A stretch of 64,000 nt of DNA from Phocicoccus schoeneichii (GTDB lineage: Bacteria > Bacillota > Bacilli > Staphylococcales > Salinicoccaceae): positions 62,001-126,000 of the forward strand of contig NZ_BMDB01000001.1 in the NCBI RefSeq assembly GCF_014635565.1, given 5' to 3'. Shown piece after piece: positions 35,254 to 46,067 of the stretch. The position numbers and the translations under genes were made by a program. Numbering within the stretch: position 1 is the first letter of the stretch; the number at the start of each line of letters is the position of its first letter. The notes under the pieces are model-generated. The model worked only from the letters and a program-made list of their open reading frames with translations, was not told the origin of the DNA and searched no databases.

Positions 35254-37803
35254 TTAGTCTTTACTATTACTTGATTTTGTCTTTGGTGTCGGGCGATTGA
35301 TTCGTACTGAGTTACCTATGCGATATTTTTCATCATAGTTCCTAGTCACAGTGCCTCTTAAGTCTGATGCTTTCAACTTATCATCAAAGTTAGCACCATT
35401 TCTGTCTAGTACAGATTGGTCACTTAGTCCGCTCTTTTTACTAAATTTTGTATCATCAGTAACTAATCCTTCAATGACTTTATCTTCAGTATTTTTACAG
35501 TCGTCTTCTTTACTCATGAGCATACCACAGAATTTTTCAGTCTTAACTGATGCTGGTTTTTTGTAATCTGTACCGTAACCCATCAGTTCAGGGTTCGTGT
35601 TTTGGAGTGCATCGGCTAAGTTTCTCCAGTTGTAAATTGTGATGTGATCATCGTCATCTGTGCTATACACTTGTGGAATATTTCGATCATATCCCATCCA
35701 CATTCCTAGCGTGACTTTCGGGTTGTACGCAACCATCCAACTATCGATGAATTGTTCTGACGTACCTGTTTTCGTTGCCCAAGGGTATGAGCTTTCTATT
35801 GCTTGGTAATAATCTTTGATGTGGTAAGCAGAACCTGTTCTAAATGTTTCTCTTAAAATATCAGTCATCAGATATGCAGTAGAGTCTTTCCAAACTTTTT
35901 TCTTCTCGTTCTCATGCTCATAGACGACATTTCCTTTAGGATCTGTAATCTTAGTAATCATATAACTATCTGACATTGTTCCATCTTTTGCAAATGATGA
36001 GAACGCGTTGACGTTTTCTTCAACCGTTAAGTTGTTTACACCAAGTGGTAGAGAAGGGATACCAATATCATTTTCATCGAATAATGAATTAGATAATGGA
36101 ATTTCCATATTATCTAGGTATTCTTTTGGGTTTTCTAGACGTACATCTGACCAGAGTCGTAATGTACTTAAGTTATAAGAGTTCGTTAACGCATGTTTCA
36201 CAGAAATTAAACCAAATTCTTTTTGGTCATAGTTTTCAGGTGAATAACTTGTTCCTGAAACAGGGTTATAAATTGAAAACTTCTTATCGAGCACTACTGT
36301 ATCCGGAACGATTAACCCACGGTCAATACCAGGACCATATACAGCGAGTGGTTTCATAGTCGAACCAGCCATTCTTGATGTTTGTGTTGCGTGGTTGATT
36401 TCGGAATTCTCGTAATCACGTCCACCGATAAAACCAAGTATTGCGCCGGTTTCATTGTCCTTAAGAACAGCACCAACCTCATGTTGGAACGTCTGGTCTT
36501 CTTCTTCTCCAGTTGAGTCAATGGAATCATATATACTTCTGTCGCCATAATAAGAGAAGTTATTATTTTTAACCTCTTGCATTGTATCGTAAATTTCTTT
36601 ATTGATTGTCGTTTCAATTTTATATCCGTTATTTCTTAACGCATCGTTTGCTTGTTGCGTATATTTTTGATTGAGAAGTGGTGTAAGGTCTAGGTCTTCC
36701 TTCGACACATCGTCTTTTTCAGCCAAGATATATTTTAATTCTTGAATTGCACGACGCTCAATTTCGTCTGTTAAGAATGGATATTTTTGGTTTGGCACTG
36801 AAACATCTTTAGTTAAGTTGCCAAAAATATCATATGCAACAGCATCATCGTATTCTTCCTTATTAATGACACCTTCTAAAAGCATGCGATCTAATACATA
36901 TAATTGTCTGTTTTTACCGAGCTGCAACTCTTCTTCAGATTTAAGCGCTCCGTTTTGTGTAAATGGTGTATATGCATAAGGGTTTTGTGGTAGTCCTGCA
37001 ATAAACGCAGATTCTGCAATATTTAAATCTTTTGCATCTTTACCAAAGATTCCTTTCGCAGCACTTTGAATACCAGCAATATTTTGTCCATTCGCATTAC
37101 GACCGAATGACACTGCGTTTAAATAACTTTCTAAAATTTGGTCTTTTGAAAGTAATTTTTCAACTTTAAATGCGAGCAATAGTTCGGATGCTTTACGAGA
37201 GAATGTTGGATCATTTGTTAATAATTGGTTTTTAACTAACTGTTGAGTGAGTGTTGAACCTCCTGTACCAGATTCACTCGCAGCAAGTTCTTGTAGTGAA
37301 GCACGAATAAATGCTTTTGGAACTACACCATTATGTTCATAGAAGTTTTCATCTTCTGTTGCAATAAGTGCGTTCATTACGTTTTCTGACATGTCTTCGT
37401 AAGCAATAGATTCACGAATCAAATCTGATTTTAAAGTACCCAAGTTTTCTCCTGAAGCAAATGTTACGTTCGTACTTTCAGTAATTTGAGTCAGTTGAGT
37501 CTTTATTTCATCACTTGTATAGTTCACGTCATCGTTAACGAGCGCTGCAAAATAACCAAGCCCTATACTAAAAATGAGAATGCCTACTAATGTTAATGAA
37601 AGAATTGTAAATAATATGACATTCCAAATCGTATCGTAAGTCGTGTTAAATATAAATCTGAAGGGATGGTCAGTTTCTTTAAAGCGTCGTCCAATCGTTT
37701 TGAAACGCTCTTTAAATGTATTTCCGTGGATTTTGTTTTTCTTATTTTCATCATGTGTAAACAGCTTTTTAACGCTGTGAACAATGTTTGTTTTCTTTTT
37801 CAT
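35254..37803 (-). CDS. Class A penicillin-binding protein (PBP1A family)
   Basis: The 849-aa bifunctional peptidoglycan synthase has one membrane anchor (about 58-85), a GT51 glycosyltransferase domain (EDENFYEHNG near 150, GGSTLTQQLVKNQ near 183) and a penicillin-binding transpeptidase domain. The latter has STMK (catalytic serine, in MAGSTMKPLA), SYN and KTGTS motifs. The C-terminal tail is polar with two cysteines. It is transcribed away from tyrS. Which of the host's class A PBPs it is cannot be decided here. Confidence 0.93.
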   Translation of the reverse strand: MKKKTNIVHSVKKLFTHDENKKNKIHGNTFKERFKTIGRRFKETDHPFRFIFNTTYDTIWNVILFTILSLTLVGILIFSIGLGYFAALVNDDVNYTSDEIKTQLTQITESTNVTFASGENLGTLKSDLIRESIAYEDMSENVMNALIATEDENFYEHNGVVPKAFIRASLQELAASESGTGGSTLTQQLVKNQLLTNDPTFSRKASELLLAFKVEKLLSKDQILESYLNAVSFGRNANGQNIAGIQSAAKGIFGKDAKDLNIAESAFIAGLPQNPYAYTPFTQNGALKSEEELQLGKNRQLYVLDRMLLEGVINKEEYDDAVAYDIFGNLTKDVSVPNQKYPFLTDEIERRAIQELKYILAEKDDVSKEDLDLTPLLNQKYTQQANDALRNNGYKIETTINKEIYDTMQEVKNNNFSYYGDRSIYDSIDSTGEEEDQTFQHEVGAVLKDNETGAILGFIGGRDYENSEINHATQTSRMAGSTMKPLAVYGPGIDRGLIVPDTVVLDKKFSIYNPVSGTSYSPENYDQKEFGLISVKHALTNSYNLSTLRLWSDVRLENPKEYLDNMEIPLSNSLFDENDIGIPSLPLGVNNLTVEENVNAFSSFAKDGTMSDSYMITKITDPKGNVVYEHENEKKKVWKDSTAYLMTDILRETFRTGSAYHIKDYYQAIESSYPWATKTGTSEQFIDSWMVAYNPKVTLGMWMGYDRNIPQVYSTDDDDHITIYNWRNLADALQNTNPELMGYGTDYKKPASVKTEKFCGMLMSKEDDCKNTEDKVIEGLVTDDTKFSKKSGLSDQSVLDRNGANFDDKLKASDLRGTVTRNYDEKYRIGNSVRINRPTPKTKSSNSKD

Positions 37804-37883
37804 TTCAACCTCCCCAGTTCTTTGAATTATATCATAATTAGATGCATTTCATATAGTCATCTACTACCCTAAAAATTAGACGT

Positions 37884-37912
37884 TTGACAAACATGGTAAA
37901 AGTTTATATGAT
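37884..37912 (+). promoter_or_regulatory. Sigma-A promoter of tyrS
   Basis: TTGACA at 37884-37889, a 17-base spacer and TATGAT at 37907-37912. Confidence 0.85.
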
Positions 37913-37924
37913 AAGTAAGAATTT

Positions 37925-38104
37925 AATAATGCGAAACAGCAAGAGAAGTAGTGACGAACTAATGTTTAAGAGAGTGTACGGGTGGTGCGAGTACATACAT
38001 AGCCGTTTATGAATACACTTGCATTTTTTGTATCGTTTTTAATGAGTAAAACAGTTTGGTGGTACCGTGTTATGCACCCATACGTCTAGTATGGGTGTTT
38101 TTTT
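37925..38104 (+). promoter_or_regulatory. T-box leader of tyrS (tRNA-Tyr sensing)
   Basis: Stem I has an AGTAG strand near 37947 and a specifier loop with TAC (tyrosine) at 37992-37994. The antiterminator motif GGTGGTACCGTG lies at 38058-38069. It ends in a terminator with arms ACCCATAC/GTATGGGT (38076-38096) and a T run. Confidence 0.9.
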
Positions 38105-38121
38105 ATATTTAATTTTAATAG

Positions 38122-39411
<1,290 letters not shown>

Positions 39412-39426
39412 ATGAAATGAAAAGTA

Positions 39427-39461
39427 AAAACGACGTCACAATGAATGACGTCGTTTTTTCA
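39427..39461 (+). terminator. Intrinsic terminator of tyrS
   Basis: Stem AAAACGACGTCA/TGACGTCGTTTT followed by TT. Confidence 0.85.
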
Positions 39462-39465
39462 TGTC

Positions 39466-40995
39466 TTAAATTGGATTTTCGTTTAGGTCTATAATATCTG
39501 ATTTAATAAATCCTGCATTTTCGATTTGAAGTGCAAGCTCTAAAAGTGCAGCTTCTCCACCTTTACGTGCGACAAACATACTGCCGACCGGGAGTTTATC
39601 TTTTGTCTCGTAAAGTGGAAGTGATAGTGCAGGTTGTCCCGTTAAGTTCGCGTGTTGTGTATATGGAATCTTAGCCAGACTATCAGTAAATAGTTCACCA
39701 AAGATACCGAATGCTTCTTCGTCTTCTAACTCATCGATACGTTCTAAACGGTCACGAATATCATCATTGATATCGAATGCATCAACTGGCACGGATGTAC
39801 CATTAATTGTAGGAGTTAAGAAAAAGTCATAGTTGTTTTTATCTAGGAATTGGTGATACTGTGCACTTAACTGATCCCAAGAATTTAACGCATGAACGTA
39901 TTGCCATCCTTTAACGCGATCGCCTGCTTTATACATACCGTATGAGACGAGCTCAACGTCATCTTTAGTGATATCTCTTCCAATAGACAATTCAATGCCT
40001 TTAAACATCGCTGCTGTTTCTACCATGTTCATTTGGAAGTATGTCTCCATTGCGCGTTTACCGTCGACCACAGGCGCGTCTTCTACAACTTCATGACCTA
40101 ATGACTTTAAGATTTCAACAGTTTTATTTAGAGCATCAATCGCATCCTGTTCAATTTCACTACCAACTGGTGATTTATGAGAGTACGCGATTCTAAGCTT
40201 TTTATCAGTTGCAGTAATTGTTTCAGGTAACTGATCTGGTGCGAGATATGGAGATTCTAATACTTGATTGCTCGTGAGTTTTAATGTTTCAAATGTATCA
40301 GCAACAGACTTAGATAATACAAAGTCTACTGAAGCACCTTGCCAGCTTCTATATCCATCTGGACCTGTAACAATGCGTCCACGCGTTGGTTTTAATCCAA
40401 TTAAACCATTGAAGCTTGCTGGAATTCTAATTGAACCACCGCCGTCACCAGCTGTCGCGATAGGTACAAATCCGGCTTTTACTGCTGCACCTGATCCACC
40501 AGATGATCCACCAGATGATCCACCAGATGAAAGTCCGTGGCCAATTGGAGAATACGTGTGACCAAATAGTTCTGGGTCTGTTAATCCTTTAAATCCAAAT
40601 TCTGGAACGTTCGTACGTCCAACAATAATATACCCAGCATCAATAATTGCTTGAACAAAGTTGTCTGTACTTTTAGCGATATTATCTTTAAATAATTTCG
40701 AACCATTTATTGCAGGTTGTCCTTCTTCACTTTGACCAAGGTCTTTTATTAGAATTGGGACACCATAAAAGTGTGGGAGAGTAGCACGTTCTTTATCTGA
40801 TAATGAAACAATGTGTTCATCATAAGATTTTGCTTTCTCGAAAGCTTCAGCTTCTTGTATGTGAATGACACTGTTTAACTTGTCGTCAAGTGATTTAATA
40901 TTTTTAAACGCACGTTCAACGAGTTCGGTTGCAGTGACTTCTCTCCTTTTAATTTGATTACTATAATACGTTGCATCATGTGTGAATAACGACAT
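39466..40995 (-). CDS. Amidase (amidase-signature family)
   Basis: The 509-aa hydrolase belongs to the Ser-cisSer-Lys amidases. The catalytic lysine is in GVPILIKDLG (near 78), and the glycine/serine loop is GLSSGGSSGGSSGGSGAAV, followed by ATAGDGGGSIRIPASFNG with the nucleophile serine. The loop holds an extra SGGS caused by a 12-bp sequence present three times (40493-40528). The frame extends to 41025, but AAGGAG seven bases before the ATG at 40995 sets the start. Substrate unknown; close relatives are annotated as amidases or nylon-oligomer-like hydrolases. Confidence 0.88.
   Translation of the reverse strand: MSLFTHDATYYSNQIKRREVTATELVERAFKNIKSLDDKLNSVIHIQEAEAFEKAKSYDEHIVSLSDKERATLPHFYGVPILIKDLGQSEEGQPAINGSKLFKDNIAKSTDNFVQAIIDAGYIIVGRTNVPEFGFKGLTDPELFGHTYSPIGHGLSSGGSSGGSSGGSGAAVKAGFVPIATAGDGGGSIRIPASFNGLIGLKPTRGRIVTGPDGYRSWQGASVDFVLSKSVADTFETLKLTSNQVLESPYLAPDQLPETITATDKKLRIAYSHKSPVGSEIEQDAIDALNKTVEILKSLGHEVVEDAPVVDGKRAMETYFQMNMVETAAMFKGIELSIGRDITKDDVELVSYGMYKAGDRVKGWQYVHALNSWDQLSAQYHQFLDKNNYDFFLTPTINGTSVPVDAFDINDDIRDRLERIDELEDEEAFGIFGELFTDSLAKIPYTQHANLTGQPALSLPLYETKDKLPVGSMFVARKGGEAALLELALQIENAGFIKSDIIDLNENPI
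40493..40528. repeat. Three perfect tandem 12-bp copies inside the amidase gene
   Basis: GATCCACCAGAT occurs three times head to tail. On the minus strand each copy adds four residues to the Gly/Ser active-site loop, so gain or loss keeps the frame. Confidence 0.9.
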
Positions 40996-41053
40996 AATCA
41001 AGCTCCTTATAAAAAATATGATCACTCTCTATTATAGATGAGATTAAGACAAA

Positions 41054-41080
41054 CTAAAAAACTTGCCCGGAGGCAAGTTT
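41054..41080 (-). terminator. Intrinsic terminator of the YjiH gene
   Basis: Minus-strand stem AAACTTGCC/GGCAAGTTT followed by TTTTTAG. Confidence 0.75.
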
Positions 41081-41082
41081 AA

Positions 41083-42441
41083 TTAAAAGATAATATATGC
41101 AGCAATTAAGATGATTGGTAATGAAATCGCAGTTCTCATTAAGAATATGATAAACATCTTACCAATGCCAAGAGGAATCTTAGACCCTAAGATTACGCCC
41201 CCAACTTCTGATAAATACAGTAGTTGTGAAATAGAAAGTGCTGCTACGATAAATTTAGACATCTCTGCAGATTCTGCACCAATGATTAGAGTAGGTAGAT
41301 ACATATCCGTGAACCCAATGAATAGAGTTTTTGACACTAGAAGTGCATCTGGAACGCCTAACATTTCGAGTAATGGTACAAATGGAGCACCAATCCAAGT
41401 GAAGATTGGTGTGTATTCTGCTGCGATAGTTCCGAGTGTACCGATTGCCATTACGACAGGCAGTACACCAAACCACATATCAAGTACTGTTTTGTATCCA
41501 TCTTTAGCAATTCCACCAATACCAGAAGCTTTTTTCGCTGTGATTAAAGCTTGATGCGTTGCCCAGCTGAATGTATTATGTGCTTCAGGAATTTCTTCAG
41601 TGAAATCATTATTTTCGTTATAATACGTATCCTCAATCTTAGAAAGAGGTGGGATTCTCGGTAGAATAATTGCACAGAGTACACCAGCGATGATTACTGT
41701 GATGTAAAATGGTGCAAAGTATTTCATGAGATCTAAGTAATCTAAGATTACAATTGTGAATGTGATCGAAACGACTGAGAACATAGATGCAATAACTGCA
41801 GCTTCACGTTTCGTGTAGAAACCACCTTCGTATTGTTTACTTGTTAAGAGTACACCAATAGTTCCGTCTCCTACCCAAGAAGCAAGGTTATCGACCGTAG
41901 AGCGTCCAGGTAAAGTAAATACAGGTCTCATAAATTGTCTAAATAAAGTTCCAACAAATTCGAGTAACCCGTAGTTGAGTAGTAACGGGAGTAAAAACCC
42001 TGCAATTAGGAATGCAGCAAACAGTGTAGGAATAAGTCCAGTTAACACCGTGCCACCTGTATCTTCGGAAATAATTTGAATCGGACCTACATTCATTAAC
42101 ACGAGAACACCAAAGATTGCTCCCAGTACACGAACGATATTCCAGCCAATACCTTTTTCAAATAAATCGATGATGATATGATTATTTGATTTTTTTATGT
42201 AAGAAAAAAATACAGTTAAAATGGCTGATATAACCATGAGAGAAACAGTGATATAATTGATTGTATTATCGCCGACTAACTCAATAATATTGTTTGCGAT
42301 TAGTGCAACGGGTACTGTCAACTCGTCATTCGCATCTTTTATTGGGAATATGAAGATAAAGATACCGAGTAACGATGGCACTAAAAATTTAAGCCAAGTG
42401 CCGAATGAAGCTGTTTTGTTTTGATCATTTTGATTATTCAT
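41083..42441 (-). CDS. YjiH-family membrane protein with nucleoside-recognition (Gate) domain
   Basis: The 452-aa protein has about 11 hydrophobic segments. The Gate-like block STVDNLASWVGDGTIGVLLT (near residue 190) and the C-terminal TDMYLPTLIIGAES and SEVGGVILGS match the YjiH family. These are probably transporters, but no substrate is established. It stands with an amidase and an M19 dipeptidase, so uptake of an amide or peptide product is a guess. Confidence 0.8.
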   Translation of the reverse strand: MNNQNDQNKTASFGTWLKFLVPSLLGIFIFIFPIKDANDELTVPVALIANNIIELVGDNTINYITVSLMVISAILTVFFSYIKKSNNHIIIDLFEKGIGWNIVRVLGAIFGVLVLMNVGPIQIISEDTGGTVLTGLIPTLFAAFLIAGFLLPLLLNYGLLEFVGTLFRQFMRPVFTLPGRSTVDNLASWVGDGTIGVLLTSKQYEGGFYTKREAAVIASMFSVVSITFTIVILDYLDLMKYFAPFYITVIIAGVLCAIILPRIPPLSKIEDTYYNENNDFTEEIPEAHNTFSWATHQALITAKKASGIGGIAKDGYKTVLDMWFGVLPVVMAIGTLGTIAAEYTPIFTWIGAPFVPLLEMLGVPDALLVSKTLFIGFTDMYLPTLIIGAESAEMSKFIVAALSISQLLYLSEVGGVILGSKIPLGIGKMFIIFLMRTAISLPIILIAAYIIF

Positions 42442-42485
42442 TAATGCACACCACCTTGATGAAATTATAAAGGAGAATTATAAAT

Positions 42486-43427
42486 ATGTATATTATAGAT
42501 ACGCACTGTGATGCGCTTTTAAAACTACAAGCGGATTTCCGCAATACTTATCTCTATAAAGATCGTTCACTTGATTATTTAAACTCACCTGAACTCGACA
42601 CCAATATGAATCGTCGAATTGAAGGAAAGGTTAAAGTACAATTTTATGCGATATTTATTTCCCCTCTATTACCAGACAATGAAAAGTGGCAACATGCGTT
42701 AGAGCAAATAGACCGCTTTCATAAAGATATCTTAACACAAAAGCATATGGTACATATCAAAAATTTAAAAGAAATTAATAACTTAAAAGAAAATGAATAT
42801 GGTGCAGTTCTTACACTTGAAGGTAGTGACGCTTTTGGTAATGATTTAGTGAAATTACGTACATTGTTTAGACTTGGTGTTTTATCGCTTGGGCTCGTTT
42901 GGAATAACGGTAACTTAGTCGGTGACGGCGTAGGGGAGTCGAGAAATGCTGGACTTTCAGAATTTGGTAAATCAGTGATTGAAGAGTGTAATGCACATGA
43001 CGTACTTATTGATGTGTCCCATTTAAATGAAGCGGGTGTAAAGGACGTTATAAAATATGCAGATAAAGTGATTGCGACCCATTCAAATGCGCGCGCAATC
43101 ATGGATCATCCGAGAAATTTATATGATGAACAAATTAAATCAATCATAGATAAAGGCGGAATGGTTAACATTGTATTCTGCCCGCCGTTTATTACTGAAG
43201 GTACTGCTACATATGATGATTTATTTAAACATATCGATCATCTAGTTAAACTTGGTGCAGAAAACCATATTGGACTCGGATCAGACTTTGACGGGATAAC
43301 TGAATATGTTGATGGACTACAGCATGCAGGACACTATCAAACATTTGTAAATGCACTCATTGAACGATACGGTGAAGCATTCACAAAAAGATTAACACAC
43401 GATAACTTTTTAGAAAGATTTTGTTAA
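42486..43427 (+). CDS. Membrane dipeptidase family (peptidase M19)
   Basis: The 313-aa enzyme has the M19/renal dipeptidase signature: zinc ligands DTHCD (residues 5-9), a catalytic Glu in TLEGSDAFG, DVSHLNEAG, ATHSNARA and the final GLGSDFDGI. M19 enzymes cleave dipeptides, sometimes with D-residues at the C-terminus, or beta-lactam-like amides. AAAGGAG precedes the ATG. It is followed 35 bases later by an MFS gene. Confidence 0.9.
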   Translation: MYIIDTHCDALLKLQADFRNTYLYKDRSLDYLNSPELDTNMNRRIEGKVKVQFYAIFISPLLPDNEKWQHALEQIDRFHKDILTQKHMVHIKNLKEINNLKENEYGAVLTLEGSDAFGNDLVKLRTLFRLGVLSLGLVWNNGNLVGDGVGESRNAGLSEFGKSVIEECNAHDVLIDVSHLNEAGVKDVIKYADKVIATHSNARAIMDHPRNLYDEQIKSIIDKGGMVNIVFCPPFITEGTATYDDLFKHIDHLVKLGAENHIGLGSDFDGITEYVDGLQHAGHYQTFVNALIERYGEAFTKRLTHDNFLERFC

Positions 43428-43462
43428 ATATAATATGTTACGATTATTTACGGTGAATTTTT

Positions 43463-44608
43463 ATGAATAAGAAAATATTAGTTACATTTACATCGAGTAT
43501 ATTTCTACTCGGCATTATGGAACTGATTGTATCAGGTTTACTTGAACCAATCAGTTCAAATTTAGATATGAGTTATAGTCTGACAGGGCAACTCATCACG
43601 GTCTATGCAGTCAGCTTTGCACTCTTTGGACCAATATTAATAAAAGCGACACAAAAGTTTCCAGATAAGCCTGTAATTTTAATATCGATGATTGTGTTTA
43701 TCATCGGAAATATTGTGTTCGGGATGGCCAATGGATTTATGACACTCGCTTTAGGGCGTGTGATAACCGCTATGGCAGCAGCTGTAATCATCGTTAAAAT
43801 TTTAGATATCACGGTTGAGATTTCTGAACCCCATAAACGTGGACGGATGTTAGCGCTCGTCTATCTCGGGTTTAGTGGAGCAAACGTGTTTGGTATTCCA
43901 ATCAGTACGTTTGTTGGGACAATTTTTGGATGGAGAACTGTGTTTTTTATCATCGCACTTATTGCAGTGATTTTGATTGTCATTTTAAGTAGAATGGTTC
44001 CGAATGTAAAAACAGACATCGTAGAAGAAAATACGGATCAAATCATGTCGATGAGAAACGTGATTATCTATATTTCAATTACATTGCTGGTCTTAATAGG
44101 GAACTTTGTTGTGATTGGATATATTTCCCCACTTATGACAGAAAATGGGTATTCATTACAAGAAGTATCTATAGCGCTACTCATTGCTGGTCTTGGTGGA
44201 ATGACAGGGACGTATTTTGGCGGGAATATTGCCGATAAGATTGGTGCGAGAAAAGCAATCATGATCATGTTAACGTTATTCTTTATTACAATGATGATCA
44301 TGCCATTCTTATATCCATTTAAAATTCTTTTCTACATCAATCTTTACTTATGGAATGTATTTGAGTGGAGTACGAGTCCAGCAATTCAAATGGGACTTGT
44401 GAAAAGCGTAAAAGGAAGTGCATCTAGTGTGTTCAGCTGGAATATGTCGAGCTTGAACTTAGGTATTGGTCTGGGTGCTGTATTTGGCGGAATCTTTATC
44501 ACTTATTTAAGTATCGATTACGCACCGTGGCTCGGTGGAGGGGTCGTGTTTATCGGAATCATATTATCCACAATGCTTAAGAAAGAGAGTGTGATTCAAA
44601 ATGATTAA
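43463..44608 (+). CDS. MFS transporter, AraJ/Bcr-like
   Basis: The 381-aa protein has 12 predicted helices. The N-terminus GIMELIVSGLLEPIS, the loop LALVYLGFSGANVFGIPI and the GGNIADKIGARK motif-A-like loop near residue 255 fit the DHA1 AraJ/YbcL subfamily. It probably exports a small molecule or drug. It overlaps the following small membrane gene by eight bases, so they form an operon with the DUF418 gene. Confidence 0.85.
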   Translation: MNKKILVTFTSSIFLLGIMELIVSGLLEPISSNLDMSYSLTGQLITVYAVSFALFGPILIKATQKFPDKPVILISMIVFIIGNIVFGMANGFMTLALGRVITAMAAAVIIVKILDITVEISEPHKRGRMLALVYLGFSGANVFGIPISTFVGTIFGWRTVFFIIALIAVILIVILSRMVPNVKTDIVEENTDQIMSMRNVIIYISITLLVLIGNFVVIGYISPLMTENGYSLQEVSIALLIAGLGGMTGTYFGGNIADKIGARKAIMIMLTLFFITMMIMPFLYPFKILFYINLYLWNVFEWSTSPAIQMGLVKSVKGSASSVFSWNMSSLNLGIGLGAVFGGIFITYLSIDYAPWLGGGVVFIGIILSTMLKKESVIQND

Positions 44609-44867
44609 ACGACTCGTTGTGTTATTTATTCTCACTCTTCTTGTCATCGGAATCATGAATTATAGTGGCGTATACAATCTGGAATTTACAGGTACGAACG
44701 TACTTTATTCATATTTGGTGATTTTAGCACTCTATACTTTATACATGATTTTTTACAAGTTTTTTAAAGCAATTGTGGGTTTATTCATGTTTGCGATCAT
44801 TTTATTTATCATTTACTATATTTATAACTTTATTACAGGCAATAGTTTAGACTTTATGCCATTTTAG
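44601..44867 (+). CDS. Small membrane protein (88 aa)
   Basis: The product is 88 aa with three hydrophobic segments (about 4-18, 30-47 and 53-76). It is translationally coupled to the MFS gene (eight-base overlap) and followed nine bases later by the DUF418 gene. No family recognised. Confidence 0.65.
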   Translation: MIKRLVVLFILTLLVIGIMNYSGVYNLEFTGTNVLYSYLVILALYTLYMIFYKFFKAIVGLFMFAIILFIIYYIYNFITGNSLDFMPF

Positions 44868-44876
44868 GAGGTCTTT

Positions 44877-46067
44877 ATGACACATCAACCAATCATGCTA
44901 AATGAGCGTATTAGTGAGTTAGATTCTATTCGTGGAGTCGCTATATTTGGGATATTGCTCATGAATATCATGAGTTTTGCAGGCCCGTTTTTAGATATTG
45001 CATCGCTTTTTTCTCTACCAGAAATGTTTCAAGGTAAAGCCAATCAGTTTACGTTATTTCTAATTAACACTTTTGTTACAGCAAATTTTTACACACTGTT
45101 TTCAATTCTGTTTGGACTTGGGTTTTATATCTTTTTAGATCGTGCGAAAGATAAAACCAGCGCACCGAATCGTCTATTCAGAAGAAGAATGACCGGGTTA
45201 CTCATCATAGGTCTCTTACATGCAATTTTTATTTGGTACGGAGATATTTTAGTGTCATACGCATTGATTGGGTTTTTACTCATGCTATTTGTGAAAGTGC
45301 CACCGAAATGGAACTTAGGAATTGCAATAACGATTTCAGTTTTAATGACTGGGTTTATCGTGCTCCTATATTGGGTGATGTATAAAACACAAGATTTATT
45401 GATGTTCAGTGAAGCGTATTTAGAACCCTCTGGCATCATGGAAGTCGCAACAAATGGGAATTATCTCGATATTTTGAAGTTCAATAGTGAGTACACACTC
45501 ATTGCATTAGTCGGACTTTTCTTTATGTTACCACTTGTGTTAATGATGTTTTTAATCGGCTTATATATCGGACAAAAAGGATATTATAAGAGAATTGGAG
45601 AAATCAGACCATTCTTAGTAAAAGTTGCATTGGTTTCTCTAATTTTAGGATTGCCAATTAAATTATTTACTGCATATATTCAAAGCTATAGAGTAGATGA
45701 TATGGCGTTAATGACGCTCGTCAGTATATCGAACACGATTGGTGGACCGTTAATGGCAATATTTTACTTGTCTGCTTTCGCTCTTTTATTTAATTCATTT
45801 AAAAGTTTGAATAAGTTCTTTGCACCGGTAGGTAGGATGGCATTAACGAATTATGTTATGCAATCTGTTGTTATGGTCACTTTGTTCTACGGATTTAATC
45901 TGTTTGGAAAAATCGATATGATATATTTACCACTCATCGCAATTATTTTCTTTATTGTCCAAGTGATTTTTAGTCGCTGGTACATGAAGAGATACAGATT
46001 TGGTCCTCTTGAATATTTATGGAGACGTTTTACGTATAAAACAAAAATATCGATTAAGAGAACTTAA
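44877..46067 (+). CDS. DUF418 (YeiB-type) membrane protein
   Basis: The 396-aa polytopic protein starts with the DUF418 signature RISELDSIRGVAIFGILLMNIMSF and has the C-terminal FAPVGRMALTNYVMQS block with FGPLEYLWR at the end. Members are related to acyltransferase-like membrane proteins; function unknown. GGAGG precedes the ATG. It converges on the C45 pseudogene with a four-base overlap. Confidence 0.85.
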   Translation: MTHQPIMLNERISELDSIRGVAIFGILLMNIMSFAGPFLDIASLFSLPEMFQGKANQFTLFLINTFVTANFYTLFSILFGLGFYIFLDRAKDKTSAPNRLFRRRMTGLLIIGLLHAIFIWYGDILVSYALIGFLLMLFVKVPPKWNLGIAITISVLMTGFIVLLYWVMYKTQDLLMFSEAYLEPSGIMEVATNGNYLDILKFNSEYTLIALVGLFFMLPLVLMMFLIGLYIGQKGYYKRIGEIRPFLVKVALVSLILGLPIKLFTAYIQSYRVDDMALMTLVSISNTIGGPLMAIFYLSAFALLFNSFKSLNKFFAPVGRMALTNYVMQSVVMVTLFYGFNLFGKIDMIYLPLIAIIFFIVQVIFSRWYMKRYRFGPLEYLWRRFTYKTKISIKRT

